From Istiophorus platypterus (Eukaryota > Chordata > Actinopteri > Istiophoriformes > Istiophoridae), in assembly GCA_016859345.1 (NCBI GenBank), contig CM029121.1:7872411-7936410 (forward strand): 64,000 bases of DNA, given 5' to 3'. The notes below the pieces were generated by a model that worked only from the letters and a program-made list of their open reading frames with translations, had not been told where the DNA came from and made no database searches. Made by a program: the position numbers and the translations under genes. Of the stretch, positions 48,301 to 60,300 are shown piece after piece (the first letter of the stretch is position 1; each line of letters starts with the position of its first letter).

Positions 48301-51300
48301 TACTGTGCATTTCTGTCCATTAAAATTTTGTGGAAATATAAATAAATAAAACTTTCCTCTTAATTTACTTTATCTCAGAATAATATGGACTTTCTTTTCC
48401 TAACTGAGACATGGCTTAGAAATGGTGACATAAGTGCCTTCTTGGAATTATATTCCACCAATTACACATTTCTCAGCTCCTCTAGACTAAGAGCTAGGGG
48501 AGGTGGACTTGCATTAGTCTATAAAAAACTTTAAACACTTTAAAGTGTGTCCTTATCTCAGTTAAGAAACTTTCCAGTTTTGAAGTGCTGATGTTCAAAA
48601 TTAAACTTGATATCCCTATGTCTTTTATTATTATTAATCGTCCTCCAAAACCTGGTAGTAATTTTTATCTGAATTTTCTGATTTTATTTCTTCTACTATC
48701 CTTGGTTATGGCCACATTTTAATGTGGTTTTATTATTTCACCTTTCAAGATTTTATTAAAGATCGTAAATTGGTGTTTTTGCCACATTTACATGGGACTC
48801 TGAGAAGTTCTTAGAGTGTTTTTTGCTGAGAAAATAGAAAACATCAAAGCATCAATTACTCCCGCTGGCCCACCTCTATCTTCACTTGATCCATCACCCT
48901 CCACCACGCTGTTAGATCTTTTTACCCCTGTTGTGCTTCGGAGCCTAATACAGGACTTAGTTATTGGCAATAATTAGTGATTATTAAAATAATCATTAAT
49001 AATTGTAAAGATTTGGATGGATTGGCTTAATCAGGATTACTAATACGGGGCACCACCGGGAAAACCCGGACTAATAGCTGAAATTCAGATGCAACCTCAC
49101 ATAAGGCACCATCCGTTGTGCAGTGCAGGAGCAATGAATTGGCTATTAGCTACAATTACTGATTATCAAGGATAATCTCGAGTAATTATTAAAATTAACA
49201 GAATCCGATCAATTTAAACCATCAAGAACGGGGCACCACCGGGACAAACCCGGACCAATAACCAACTGTTGGATTCAGTCTCAAGAAAGGGTGTTCACTC
49301 AGAATTGCCAATAATTTGGAACTATTGTTAATTCTATAGTGAATAAGAAGGTAAAGAGGTCGGCACTGACCTTGTCAACCAGCTTGTTATCACAGTACGT
49401 GAACAGAAACACAAATAAACTTCTCTTTTAGCAATAACAGAATTTATTATCATCAGCAATATCACCTTCAATTGTCATCACTTTCAAATAATAAATCTTA
49501 TTATTTACTACTAGCTACCGATCGTGAAATTGTGTAAGTATTGAGGTAGGTATGTGTGAGTGTGTGTGAGTATCTGTATGGTGGTGTGTGTATAAGTGTG
49601 AGTGTGTGTGAGGGCGCGTGAAGGGGGGGTCTATGTGTGTGCGCGCCCGAAGGGAGGCGGACTGAGGTGGCGGACGTGTCTAGTTACAGTCACGTCACGC
49701 GAGGGTCGGCCGGAGGGGAGTCTGTGGAATGTAGTGACGTTACACCGTTACCACCAGACTGGACAAAGAAAACTAGGTGGGGCAGGTTCGAACCCGCGGC
49801 GGGCTCGAATCGAACGCAGCGTTAGTGGAAGCAGAAACAGACAAGTTCAACCAAAGACGCTCTGACGATCGTGGTTTAGAGACAGTGTTTCCTGTATCAC
49901 ACAGACTTTACTCGACTCAGTTGATGAGTGTCGCGAGTCTGGGCCTTTAACTGACACAGAAAGTACTGGTCTCGATCGTGATACAGAAGGGACAGAAGTT
50001 ATCCGCTGCAGACGGATAACTTATAATTCATTCAATGATGTTCACATATGAATTAAATAACACACAACCCATGTAATCATAAACATTCGACAGCTTATTA
50101 CACTTTAGTTACTAACGTCTGCCCAGAGCTATAAGCCTCTTACTTTTTGACGAGTCCAGCGGTGCGAAGCTCGTCCTCGGCGTCCGTTTGCAGGAGAAGA
50201 GTCGTTGGTTAGCGGCTCGGGCGGCTAACTTATTTTCGACGAGATGGTTAGTCTCCGACGAGGTGCTTGATTCCGCTCACGGCGGGAATTCTTTCGACTC
50301 AGAAGAAGCAGGATCTGAGTCCTTTCGGCTTCATCGTGAAACGGTAGGACACGTTAGCTACCAGGTTTCACCTCCTTGGACGTCCGGGAGAAGGCGGTCT
50401 GCGACTCTGGTACGAAGTTGAGCGGTGTCGTAAACACACAGCGAGCGAGGCGGCTGGAACAGCGGGGAATTCCGCTGACTCACGGTTAGTTAGTTAACTC
50501 AGAAACTTTGACTACAACTAGTGTTCGCCACGAGGGACGAGGTCTAGATCTGGGTGCGGTTGTTGATGCCACTTCTATTGGCGAGGAGTTCTCTGGTCTT
50601 GGCGAGGGTCCAACGCAGAAGGGTGCGGTTATCGGTGCCACTTCTATTAGCGAGGAGTTCTCTGGTCTTGGCGAGGGTCCAACGCAGAAGGGTCCAACGC
50701 AGAAGGGTCCAACGCAGAAGGGTGCGGTTATCGGTGCCACTTCTATTAGCGAGGAGTTCTCTGGTCTTGGCGAGGGTCCAACGCAGAAGGGTCCAACGCA
50801 GAAGGGTCCAACGCAGAAGGGTCCAACGCAGAAGGGTCCAACGCAGAAGGGTCCAACGCAGAAGGGTGCGGTTATCGGTGCCACTTCTATTAGCGAGGAG
50901 TTCTCTGGTCTTGGCGAGGGTCCAACGCAGAAGGGTGCGGTTATCGGTGCCACTTCTATTAGCGAGGAGTTCTCTGGTCTTGGCGAGGGTCCAACGCAGA
51001 AGGGACGAGTTTCAGGAGTTTCTGTGTTAATATAACTTTAGGTGACGTCACGAATTGGTGGTGATTCTGACGGATTTAGCCCAATGGGATCCGTGGAGAT
51101 TTTATGGTCCCGCTGTTCGGAGGGCACCGCGCCCGTTGGGGGTCGTCCATTTGGTCAGGTATCCAACTGGGACCTCGTGGTGGGGGGATGCTCTGCTGAG
51201 TTCTTTGTCTCCTTGGTTATTTACACGGCCTTAGCTGGATCCCAGGTTTGGGTGTGCCTGTAGGCCTTCTTTGTCTTACAGTCCGTTAGTGAGGCACAAC

Positions 51301-54300
51301 ATCCCCTTGATCTGAAGGCTGGGATGCTGGTCGCCTTTGGATCAAATTAGGGCGAACAGTTCTGTAGCTTGTGTGTAACCTGGGTTTCAAAGTCCATGTG
51401 TTCCTGTGGTTAACAGGAGGTGACAGTTCATACAGTTCTTAAGAGTGCAGAGGGCTTTAGCATCTGGGCAGTTCTGAGGCTAACTCTGGGCAGAGTTCTC
51501 ATAACATTAGCTAAAGTCTAGTGTCAAGACATGATACAATCAAGGTTGTCACATTCTTTGCCGTTTGATATTATTGCTGCGGTTCCCTAGTGGAGTGAAC
51601 AAAACATAAACATAAACACATGAAAATAATACCAAAGAAACAAAAGGACGGGAAGGAGAAAGGGAAGAGGAAGAAAGATTGTTAGGTGGCTATCATGTCT
51701 ATCGGGGTTGAGGTGATGGAGGACTATGTTCTCGATATGTATGATGGCTCCTTGAGGAACCCTTATGAACACTGTGCTTGTGGCCTATGGTATGCAGTTA
51801 TTCCCCCCTTTCCTACTGTGTCACATCTCCATCCCTCTGGGGAGGAGTTGACCGTGCTCCTTCAGAGGGTGAGAGTGGTCTGAAAGGCTGGGTTTGGTTT
51901 GCATGAATTGGGGGATTTGCAACAAGTTGTCGGATGGCTTGGATGTCTGAGTCTCGTTCCTGCATGGTCACGAGATCTGCGTCCCCAGGTTTACGGCCTA
52001 AGCATAGGGTCTGTGCGTGGTCTTGAGGGTCTTCTCGTCTTCCTCGCGTTGCCGGGTGACAGCGTTCACCGAGGAGCGTTGGTTGTAGGAGCCATTCTTC
52101 CTTGAACTCCCACGGTGTACCCTGTTCCGCCCAGCTTAGCTAGGGCGGTCAGCGTTGCCATCTTTGTCTGGACCTGAGATTGGTGAGTGTCCTTTGACCT
52201 TCTTCCAGTACACTGTCATCCCTCGGTCCTCACGAGCCGTCGCAGGCAAGGAAGAGTTCGAGTTCTTAACTTCCTTATTCCTAGCATTCCTCATGCCGTT
52301 TCCTTCCACACCGAGAGGTGACAAATGAAGCTGGCGATGGCGGCGTAGTTGGAGTCTGAGCAGATCACCAGCTGTTCCATAGCCATTTTGGTAGCTTGTT
52401 GGAGCGCAATGAGTACTGCAGCGATTTCTGCATATTGACTCGTTCTGGCACCCAGTTGGAAGCTGTTTGGTTCTCCAGCCGTGTGGTTGACCCAAACGAG
52501 GCCGACTCCTGCTCGGATTTGGCGTTCATGTTGGTAGGAGCAACCGTCCACGTAGACTTCTGGCAGGCCTAAGCAGGCATTTGCGTCATAGTAGTGGTGG
52601 TTGGAAGGTGGTGATGGAGTGGCGATGAATGTAGGTTCCGGGTTTGCTTGCTCCTCACAGTCGCAATGTTTACAGTCGGCCAGGCCCTGGCTTAAAGCCA
52701 TTCGGTGGTTCTGGGCGTACTTCACCTCGACGTCGTAGCCTTGCAATGCCATCATCCACGAGGCGATGCGACTGTTCGATACCCGTCCGTCCCTCAGGCG
52801 CTGACTGTTGAGGAATGCAACAGGTTGATGGCAAGTCTCAATAATCACCTTTTGTCCTCCGATGTAACTGCGAAAATGTTCCACAGCCCATACGGTGGCC
52901 AGCAGGGCCTTTTCGCAATCCGAGAACTTGATCTCAACGCTGCTGAGGGGTCGGCTTGCGTAGGCGACGACCCGTTTGTCTGTATCATATTTCTGTGCCA
53001 GGGCGGCGCTGAGGCAGTAAGGAGAGAAGCTAGCCTCTAGAAGAAATTCTTTGTCCTTGTCAGGGTAGGCAAGGCAGGATGCCGAACAAAGTTTTTCTTT
53101 CATCCATTGGAAAGACTGCTCTTGAGGTTCTTTCCACTCAAACGGTTTGTCCTTCCGGAGTAGTTCAGTGAGGGGTCGGGCTATTTCTGCATAATCCTCC
53201 ACGAATTGTCGGGAGTAGTTGCAGACCCCTAGAAGCTTCTGAGTTCCGACACGTTTGTCGGAGCTGCAATGTCGCGGATGGCTTGGAGCCTTCCGGATTG
53301 TGGCTCGATGCCATCGGCGCCCACTGTAAGGCCCACATATTCTACTTTAGTGCGGCACCACTGGCCCTTGGCAAGTGCCAATTTGGCTCCAGCGGCCGCA
53401 AGTTGGTCGAGAACACGCCGGATCTCGGTCAGGTGCTCCTCAAAGGTTCCGCCTCATGAGGATGTCGCCCACGTAGATGAGGTTGCGAGCGTCACTCATG
53501 GCTTTGTGGAGGAAGATGTTGAATTCGCTGAGAGTTTGAATACCGAACGGGCAGCGGTTCCATGTATATTGGCGATTTCCGAAGGAGAAAGCCAGCTTAT
53601 ACTGGTCAGCAGGGTCAACTTTCATAGTCCAGAAGCCATTGGCCACATCCACAGTGGAGAAGAAACGGGCCCCTTTTACCTTGGCTAGTTCTTGATCCAA
53701 TGGGATCATGGGCCATCGGGAGAGTGGAACCTGTTTGTTCAATGGTCGGTAGTCGATGGTGAGTCGCCATTTACCGGTTGGTTTCAGCACCGGCCAGATT
53801 GGGGAGTTGTACGTTGAGTTACATTCCCTGATGATTCGTTTTTCCAGCAGTTTGTCGAGGATCCCTGGATTGACTCATAAGCAGCCAACGGAATTTTGTA
53901 CTGTCGCATTTAACGTTGGAGGTGCGTTAGGTCGGTTGGGATGCGGACCGAAGGTCAGTTACTCCACAGTCATGAGGGTCTTTTGAGAAAATGTGCTGGA
54001 ACTCTCGGAACAAGCTCCGAAGTGCATTTCTCTGGTCGTCTGTCGTCAGTGCATCTGCCTTTGCGAGCTGCTGATCGATCTCAGAATCGAGAGTGGATCC
54101 AGGTTCCTCCCGAGGAGGCCGGGTTCCGGGGTCACTCGGTTGGGGGTCTCCTGGTTGTGTCACCAGGGAGTATACCACCAGGTCGCCGGTGCCCAGAGTG
54201 GCGCTGCATATTGCCTCACTCTGCAATGCCTCATGACGGTGATGGCGATCATGTGGGTCGGGGATGTGAAGACCGGTTCCTCTGGGTTATCATCTTTGGT

Positions 54301-57300
54301 CAACGATGGAGGCAGTGCTCCAATGACTGGTATGGTCAACTCGAAGTCATGGAAGGAGCTGTCAACCAGCATTCCCAGCGGCTGTCTTGCCATCACTTGG
54401 ATCGGGGCATTTGTTAGGTTCTGAACCAGCAGGTATGCTGAGCGGTGGTTCAGTTCAAGCAGGGGTGTGCCACAGACTGACAGGTTGAGTTTCCTGAAAC
54501 AGTTTAAAGGCTGGAAGAACGCCGTTCGTAGCTCTTCTGCCCTCTAAGAATCACCAGGCGAATGGGGACGCCTGCGCAGGGATAGTCATGTCGACCCTCG
54601 CTGGCAACCTGACATGCTTGGGGTATGGTCTGTCCTGATGTCAGATGCTCTGCTTGAGGGAAGGTGGGTGCTTCCCGGCGTCGGCTTGGGACCACAAGAC
54701 TTGGTTGACTGTGTCCAGCTTGGCACCCAGTCTGACGAGGAGGTCGGCCCCAACGAGGAATGGGGTTTGAAGCTGAGGCACTACGCTCACCAGGTGCACA
54801 ACCTCTTTTCTCCCAATACGCACGGATAGGGCGCACACTCCAATTGCTTTGTCTGGTGGCTGCGATGCCTTTGCAGGGAGCAGGCAGTGACTTCGCCGTG
54901 CGAAGGGAGGCGGGGTTCGGCTTCGGCACACGTCCTTATACAGGTCCTGGCTGATGGCAGTTTTCTCTGACCACAGTGCCAGGAGTACATCTGGGAAGAA
55001 GGTGTCGTTCAGGTGCACGCCCGATGACTCGGGACTGTACAGTGCGTCATCTGTGTTCTTCAGTGAACAGAGGAACGATTCATGACAGTGCAGGGGTTCA
55101 TGACTGCGGTGGCGGCAGGGGTCTGCAGCTGGTGTGGAGAGGTCAGGGCCAGTCTCGGGCACAGGAGGGGCATGAGCATTGGTAGGATTTCTTGTATCCT
55201 TGGATGGCATCTACCTCCTGGGGTCAGCAGATCTGTCTCCACATTTAGTGGCTTAGGAGCATCAACCTGAGCCCAGATGTGTCCGCGGTGGCAGTCGATG
55301 AGCGGAGCCAGTCGGTCCAGTAGGTCTTGGCCGATGAGGAGTGGCTCTGTGTCAAGGGTGCAGATGTGTAGCGGTGAACGAGGGTCATCTCTTGGAATGT
55401 GAGGTCCACCCAAGCCCGTCTGGTTATGGGTGATCGGTCCTGCGTGTAGCTTGTGATGCTCATATCGCAGGGCTCGATCTGCGGTGGTTTGCCCAAGTTG
55501 TGCATTGCTTTAGCAATCTTGGTGAACATGTGCATGTTTATCAGGCTGATCTCTGACCCAGAGTCCAATAACGCTGGTGCAACCCCTATTACGACCTTGG
55601 TGTAGATCCGCCGGGCGTTCTTCCGCACCAAGTCGCCCAGGAAAGACAGAAAAGGGGTGGAGTGGTATGTGTCATCGCCTGGTTCTTCTGGCTCCCCCCA
55701 CCCCACGAAGTAGACTTTGGCGGCGGTGCGGGTCTGGCCTAGTCATGTTGAGGATTTCGGTATCGGGTTCCTTTGGGAACTCGGGGGACCTGATGGACGG
55801 CGTAGCACGTCGAGCTGCTTCACCACTTCGTGGTGAACTTCCGATTAATTCCTCCATATCCGGTTGCTGGTCCTTCCCTCTGGGGGACCCGGTGTCCCCG
55901 CCCCTTTCTCTCTTGGTACCCTTGTCTGGGGTTCCATCGAACCGGTCTTTTCCTTTTTGCGGAAAAGTTTCCACGTTGTTGTGGCCTTATCGGTTCCTGC
56001 CTGGGAATATAATCATCATCCCTCTGGTTCCGTCAGACGCTTTTGAGGGGAGGTGATTGGTGTCTCTGGGGTCTTGTCCGCCCTCCGTTTTGGCACGAGG
56101 CAGCTCCTTGCCTTCCAGCGTCAAGCTGTCGTTCTCTGAGGTCTGGATTCCCAGGACCCTGGTGTCGCCAGCGCCCACCAGTCTTGGGCGGCGTCTCCCA
56201 GGCCAACTGTGCAAATTTCCTAACCTCCTTCATGCTGAGGTCATGACCTACAATGCATCGTGACCGTAACGTATGCTTTTCGTGGAGGTTGTGGAGGAAC
56301 AAGGACTTAAAAGCCCGGTCATCCTCCAAACCTGGAGTCCTGCATCCACGAAGTATGTGGTTCTCAACCTGGTAGTAGATGCGAGGGACTCGTTTTCTTC
56401 TGCAAGATATTCAAAGCACTGAGGGTGGCGGAGGTCTCATCGGTGTACATTGAATATTCTTCCCGGAGGGCCTTCCGCAGTGCCGGATAGTGGTACCGGG
56501 TGTCCGTGGTAATGTCTCCATGAACGCATGGACGCTCCTTGCCGTGGTCTTCCATATTAATTTATGCTTCTCCCGTGAAGTAGCATTGGGTAAGTCGGAC
56601 AGACAGTGGTTGACCTCACGAAGGTAGTCGTCGACATTAGCGTTTTGGCTGTCCGGTCTATGTCCTTTGCCAGGGACTCAATCTGTCGGGTTCGCAGGCC
56701 TCGACTTTGGTATAACTGCTCGGTGTCAGAGTCCGAGCTCTCCAAGTCGTTCAGGTCAAGGTAGCGATGAGGGCGATTGTTCCTCCTTGGTGGTGGCGAA
56801 GGACTGCGCCGGACACGCGGGTGTGCCTCTCGTGCTATATACGGCTCACGGTTTGGTGGCCGTCTGAAGTCATCCCTGCCATCATGGGCATGGGGATGGT
56901 CACCCTCTTTCTGTTTGAACGGGTGTAGCTGGGGGTAAGGCGCTCGGCCTCCGACTCAGGACGTTGGCGTCCCAAGGGCGACCTGATGGGCGCTTGTAGT
57001 CATCGATGACACTAAGTTAGAGGTTCCCCATTAGGAGTGGTCCGACTCCTGGTTCCTTTCTCTTTCGCGCTGTGTTAGACAGCTTCAGGGTTTCCATCTT
57101 CGAGACAGGAACCTCAGGATGAAGCTCGATTCTCCTGGTCCTGTAAGTCTTCTGAATGGGGGTGTCGGCGGTTGTCTGCCTGTAGGGATGAACTCTTCTA
57201 GCTCAGGGACGTCGTCCTGTACTTCCTGGGCTAGATCATCGCTACTTCTGACCGGACCAGTTCTCTTTGGGCCTGAATCTTGCTCCTTGGTGCGCCGGTG

Positions 57301-60300
57301 CGGACCTCTCTTTGCAGGAGCTTAAGACTTCCCTGCGCTTGGTCCCGCTCAGCCTGGGTGGTTTGCACCTCTTGCCACAGGCTGGCAATCGATTTCTGCA
57401 ACTGAGTGACCTGGTTTTGTACTCGGTTATCTGCAGGTGAGTGTGGCGCTGGTATAACAGGAACAGCTCGCCTATCACATCCTGGATGATGCGTTTGGGT
57501 TTTCCGGCTGGGTTGTTAACATAATCAGCTATTTCAACATGACAGCTTTTGACTGTAATTATTGAGCCTCTCTTGTTCTCCTGGGGAGAGGCGAAGAGGC
57601 GTGACCACATCTCTCAGGATTGGTCCCAGTAACTTCTCAGGAGCTTCAGCTCCATCCATCTGGGGTTTGGGATTCATTTTCTTAATGACTATGCCCTGCC
57701 CAGTGGGTTTGCACAAATTCTTATTTGAAAATGTTGTGTTGCTGGCACAGGTGAATGTTTACACCATGCGACACAAGCTGCAGTTCTATCTGCAATTTAG
57801 AACTGTCTTTTCACCTCACTAACTGCTACCACAAGGCCTATTTACTTGGCAGGTAGTGAATAGAGAAGTGCCAATTCTTAAAGAAATTGAATTTCAAAAG
57901 AAAAAAAAAATTTTTTCAAAAAATTAAAATTAATAATTGAAATTATTAATTTGTGTTAATCTGTCTGATACTGTGATAACTCTGGTATCTTCAAGGCCTC
58001 ACACGGGGCACCATTTGTTGTGCTTCGGAGCCTAATACAGGACTTGGTTATTGGCAATAATTAGTGATTATTAAAATAATCATTAATAATTGTAAAGATT
58101 TGGATGGATTGGCTTAATCAGGATTACTAATACGGGGCACCACCGGGAAAACCCGGACTAATAGCTGAAATTCAGATGCAACCTCACATAAGGCACCATC
58201 CGTTGTGCAGTGCAGGAGCAATGAATTGGCTATTAGCTACAATTACTGATTATCAAGGATAATCTCGAGTAATTATTAAAATTAACAGAATCCGATCAAT
58301 TTAAACCATCAAGAACGGGGCACCACCGGGACAAACCCTGACCAATAACCAACTGTTGGATTCAGTCTCAAGAAAGGGTGTTCACTCAGAATTGCCAATA
58401 ATTTGGAACTATTGTTAATTCTATAGTGAATAAGAAGGTAAAGAGGTCGGCACTGACCTTGTCAACCAGCTTGTTATCACAGTACGTGAACAGAAACACA
58501 AATAAACTTCTCTTTTAGCAATAACAGAATTTATTATCATCAGCAATATCACCTTCAATTGTCATCACTTTCAAATAATAAATCTTATTATTTACTACTA
58601 GCTACCGATCGTGAAATTGTGTAAGTATTGAGGTAGGTATGTGTGAGTGTGTGTGAGTATCTGTATGGTGGTGTGTATAAGTGTGAGTGTGTGTGAGGGC
58701 GTGAAGGGGGTCTATGTGTGTGCGCCCGAAGGGAGGCGGACTGAGGTGGCGGACGTGTCTAGTTACAGTCACGTCACGCGAGGGTCGGCCGGAGGGGAGT
58801 CTGTGGAATGTAGTGACGTTACACCGTTACCACCAGACTGGACAAAGAAAACTAGGTGGGGCAGGTTCGAACCCTCCGCTGGCGTTCGAATCGAACGCAG
58901 CGTTAGTGGAAGCAGAAACAGACAAGTTCAACCAAAGACGCTCTGACGATCGTGGTTTAGAGACAGTGTTTCCTGTATCACACAGACTTTACTCGACTCA
59001 GTTGATGAGTGTCGCGAGTCTGGGCCTTTAACTGACACAGAAAGTACTGGTCTCGATCGTGATACAGAGCGGGACAGAAGTTATCCGCTGCAGACGGATA
59101 ACTTATAATTCATTCAATGATGTTCACATATGAATTAAATAACACACAACCCATGTAATCATAAACATTCGACAGCTTATTACACTTTAGTTACTAACGT
59201 CTGCCCAGAGCTATAAGCCTCTTACTTTTGACGAGTCCAGCGGTGCGGCGAGCTCGTCCTCGGCGTCCGTTTGCAGGAGAAGAGTCGTTGGTTAGCGGCT
59301 CGGCGGCTAACTTATTTTCTCGACGAGATGGTTAGTCTCCGACGAGGTGCTTGATTCCGGCTCACGGCGGGGAATTCTTTCGTCGACTCAGAAGAAGCAG
59401 GATCTGTGTCCTTTCGTCTTCTTCGTGAAACGGGTAGGACACGTTAGCTACCAGGTTTCACCTCCTTGGACGTCCGGGAAAGCCGGTCTGCGACTCTGGT
59501 TGAGCGGTGTCGTGACACACAGCGAAGAGCGAGGGCGGCTGGAACAGCGGGGAATTCCGCTGACTCACGGTTAGTTAGTTAACTCAGAAACTTTGACTAC
59601 AACTAGTGTTCGCCACGAGGTCTAGATCTGGGTGCGGTTGTTGATGCCACTTCTATTGGCGAGGAGTTCTCTGGTCTTGGCGAGGGTCCAACGCAGAAGG
59701 GTGCGGTTATCGGTGCCACTTCTATTAGCGAGGAGTTCTCTGGTCTTGGCGAGGGTCCAACGCAGAAGGGTCCAACGCAGAAGGGTCCAACGCAGAAGGG
59801 TGCGGTTATCGGTGCCACTTCTATTAGCGAGGAGTTCTCTGATCTTGGTGAGGGTCCAACGCAGAAGGGTGCAACGCAGAAGGGTCCAACGCAGAAGGGT
59901 CCAACGAAGGGTCCAACGCAGAAGGGTCCAACGAGAAGGGTGCGGTTATCGGTGCCACTTCTATTAGCGAGGAGTTCTCTGGTCTTGGCGAGGGTCCAAC
60001 GCAGAAGGGTGCGGTTACCGGTGCCACTTCTATTAGCGAGGAGTTCTCTGGTCTTGGCGAGGGTCCAACGCAGAAGGGACGAGTTTCAGGAGTTTCTGTG
60101 TTAATATAACTTTAGGTGACGTACTTAATTGGTGGTGATTCTGACGGATTTAGCCCAATGGGATCCGTGGAGATTTTATGGTCCCGCTGTTCGAGGGCAC
60201 CGCGCGCCGTTGGGGGGTCGCCCATTTGGTCAGGTATCCAACTGGGACCTCGTGGTGGGGGGATGCTCTGCTGAGTTCTTTGTCTCCCTTGGTTATTTAC

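Noticed and set aside
50580..51005. Alternating 15 and 54 bp units look superficially like a repeat-spacer array (CRISPR)
   Set aside because: The 'spacers' are themselves identical repeats, the host is a vertebrate, and the array is part of an LTR.
50508..51035. Long open frames with GPTQKG-type repeats (and antisense frames) across the LTR minisatellite
   Set aside because: Both units are multiples of three, so several frames stay open on both strands. No start context, and the frame is disrupted or absent in other LTRs. Not a protein.
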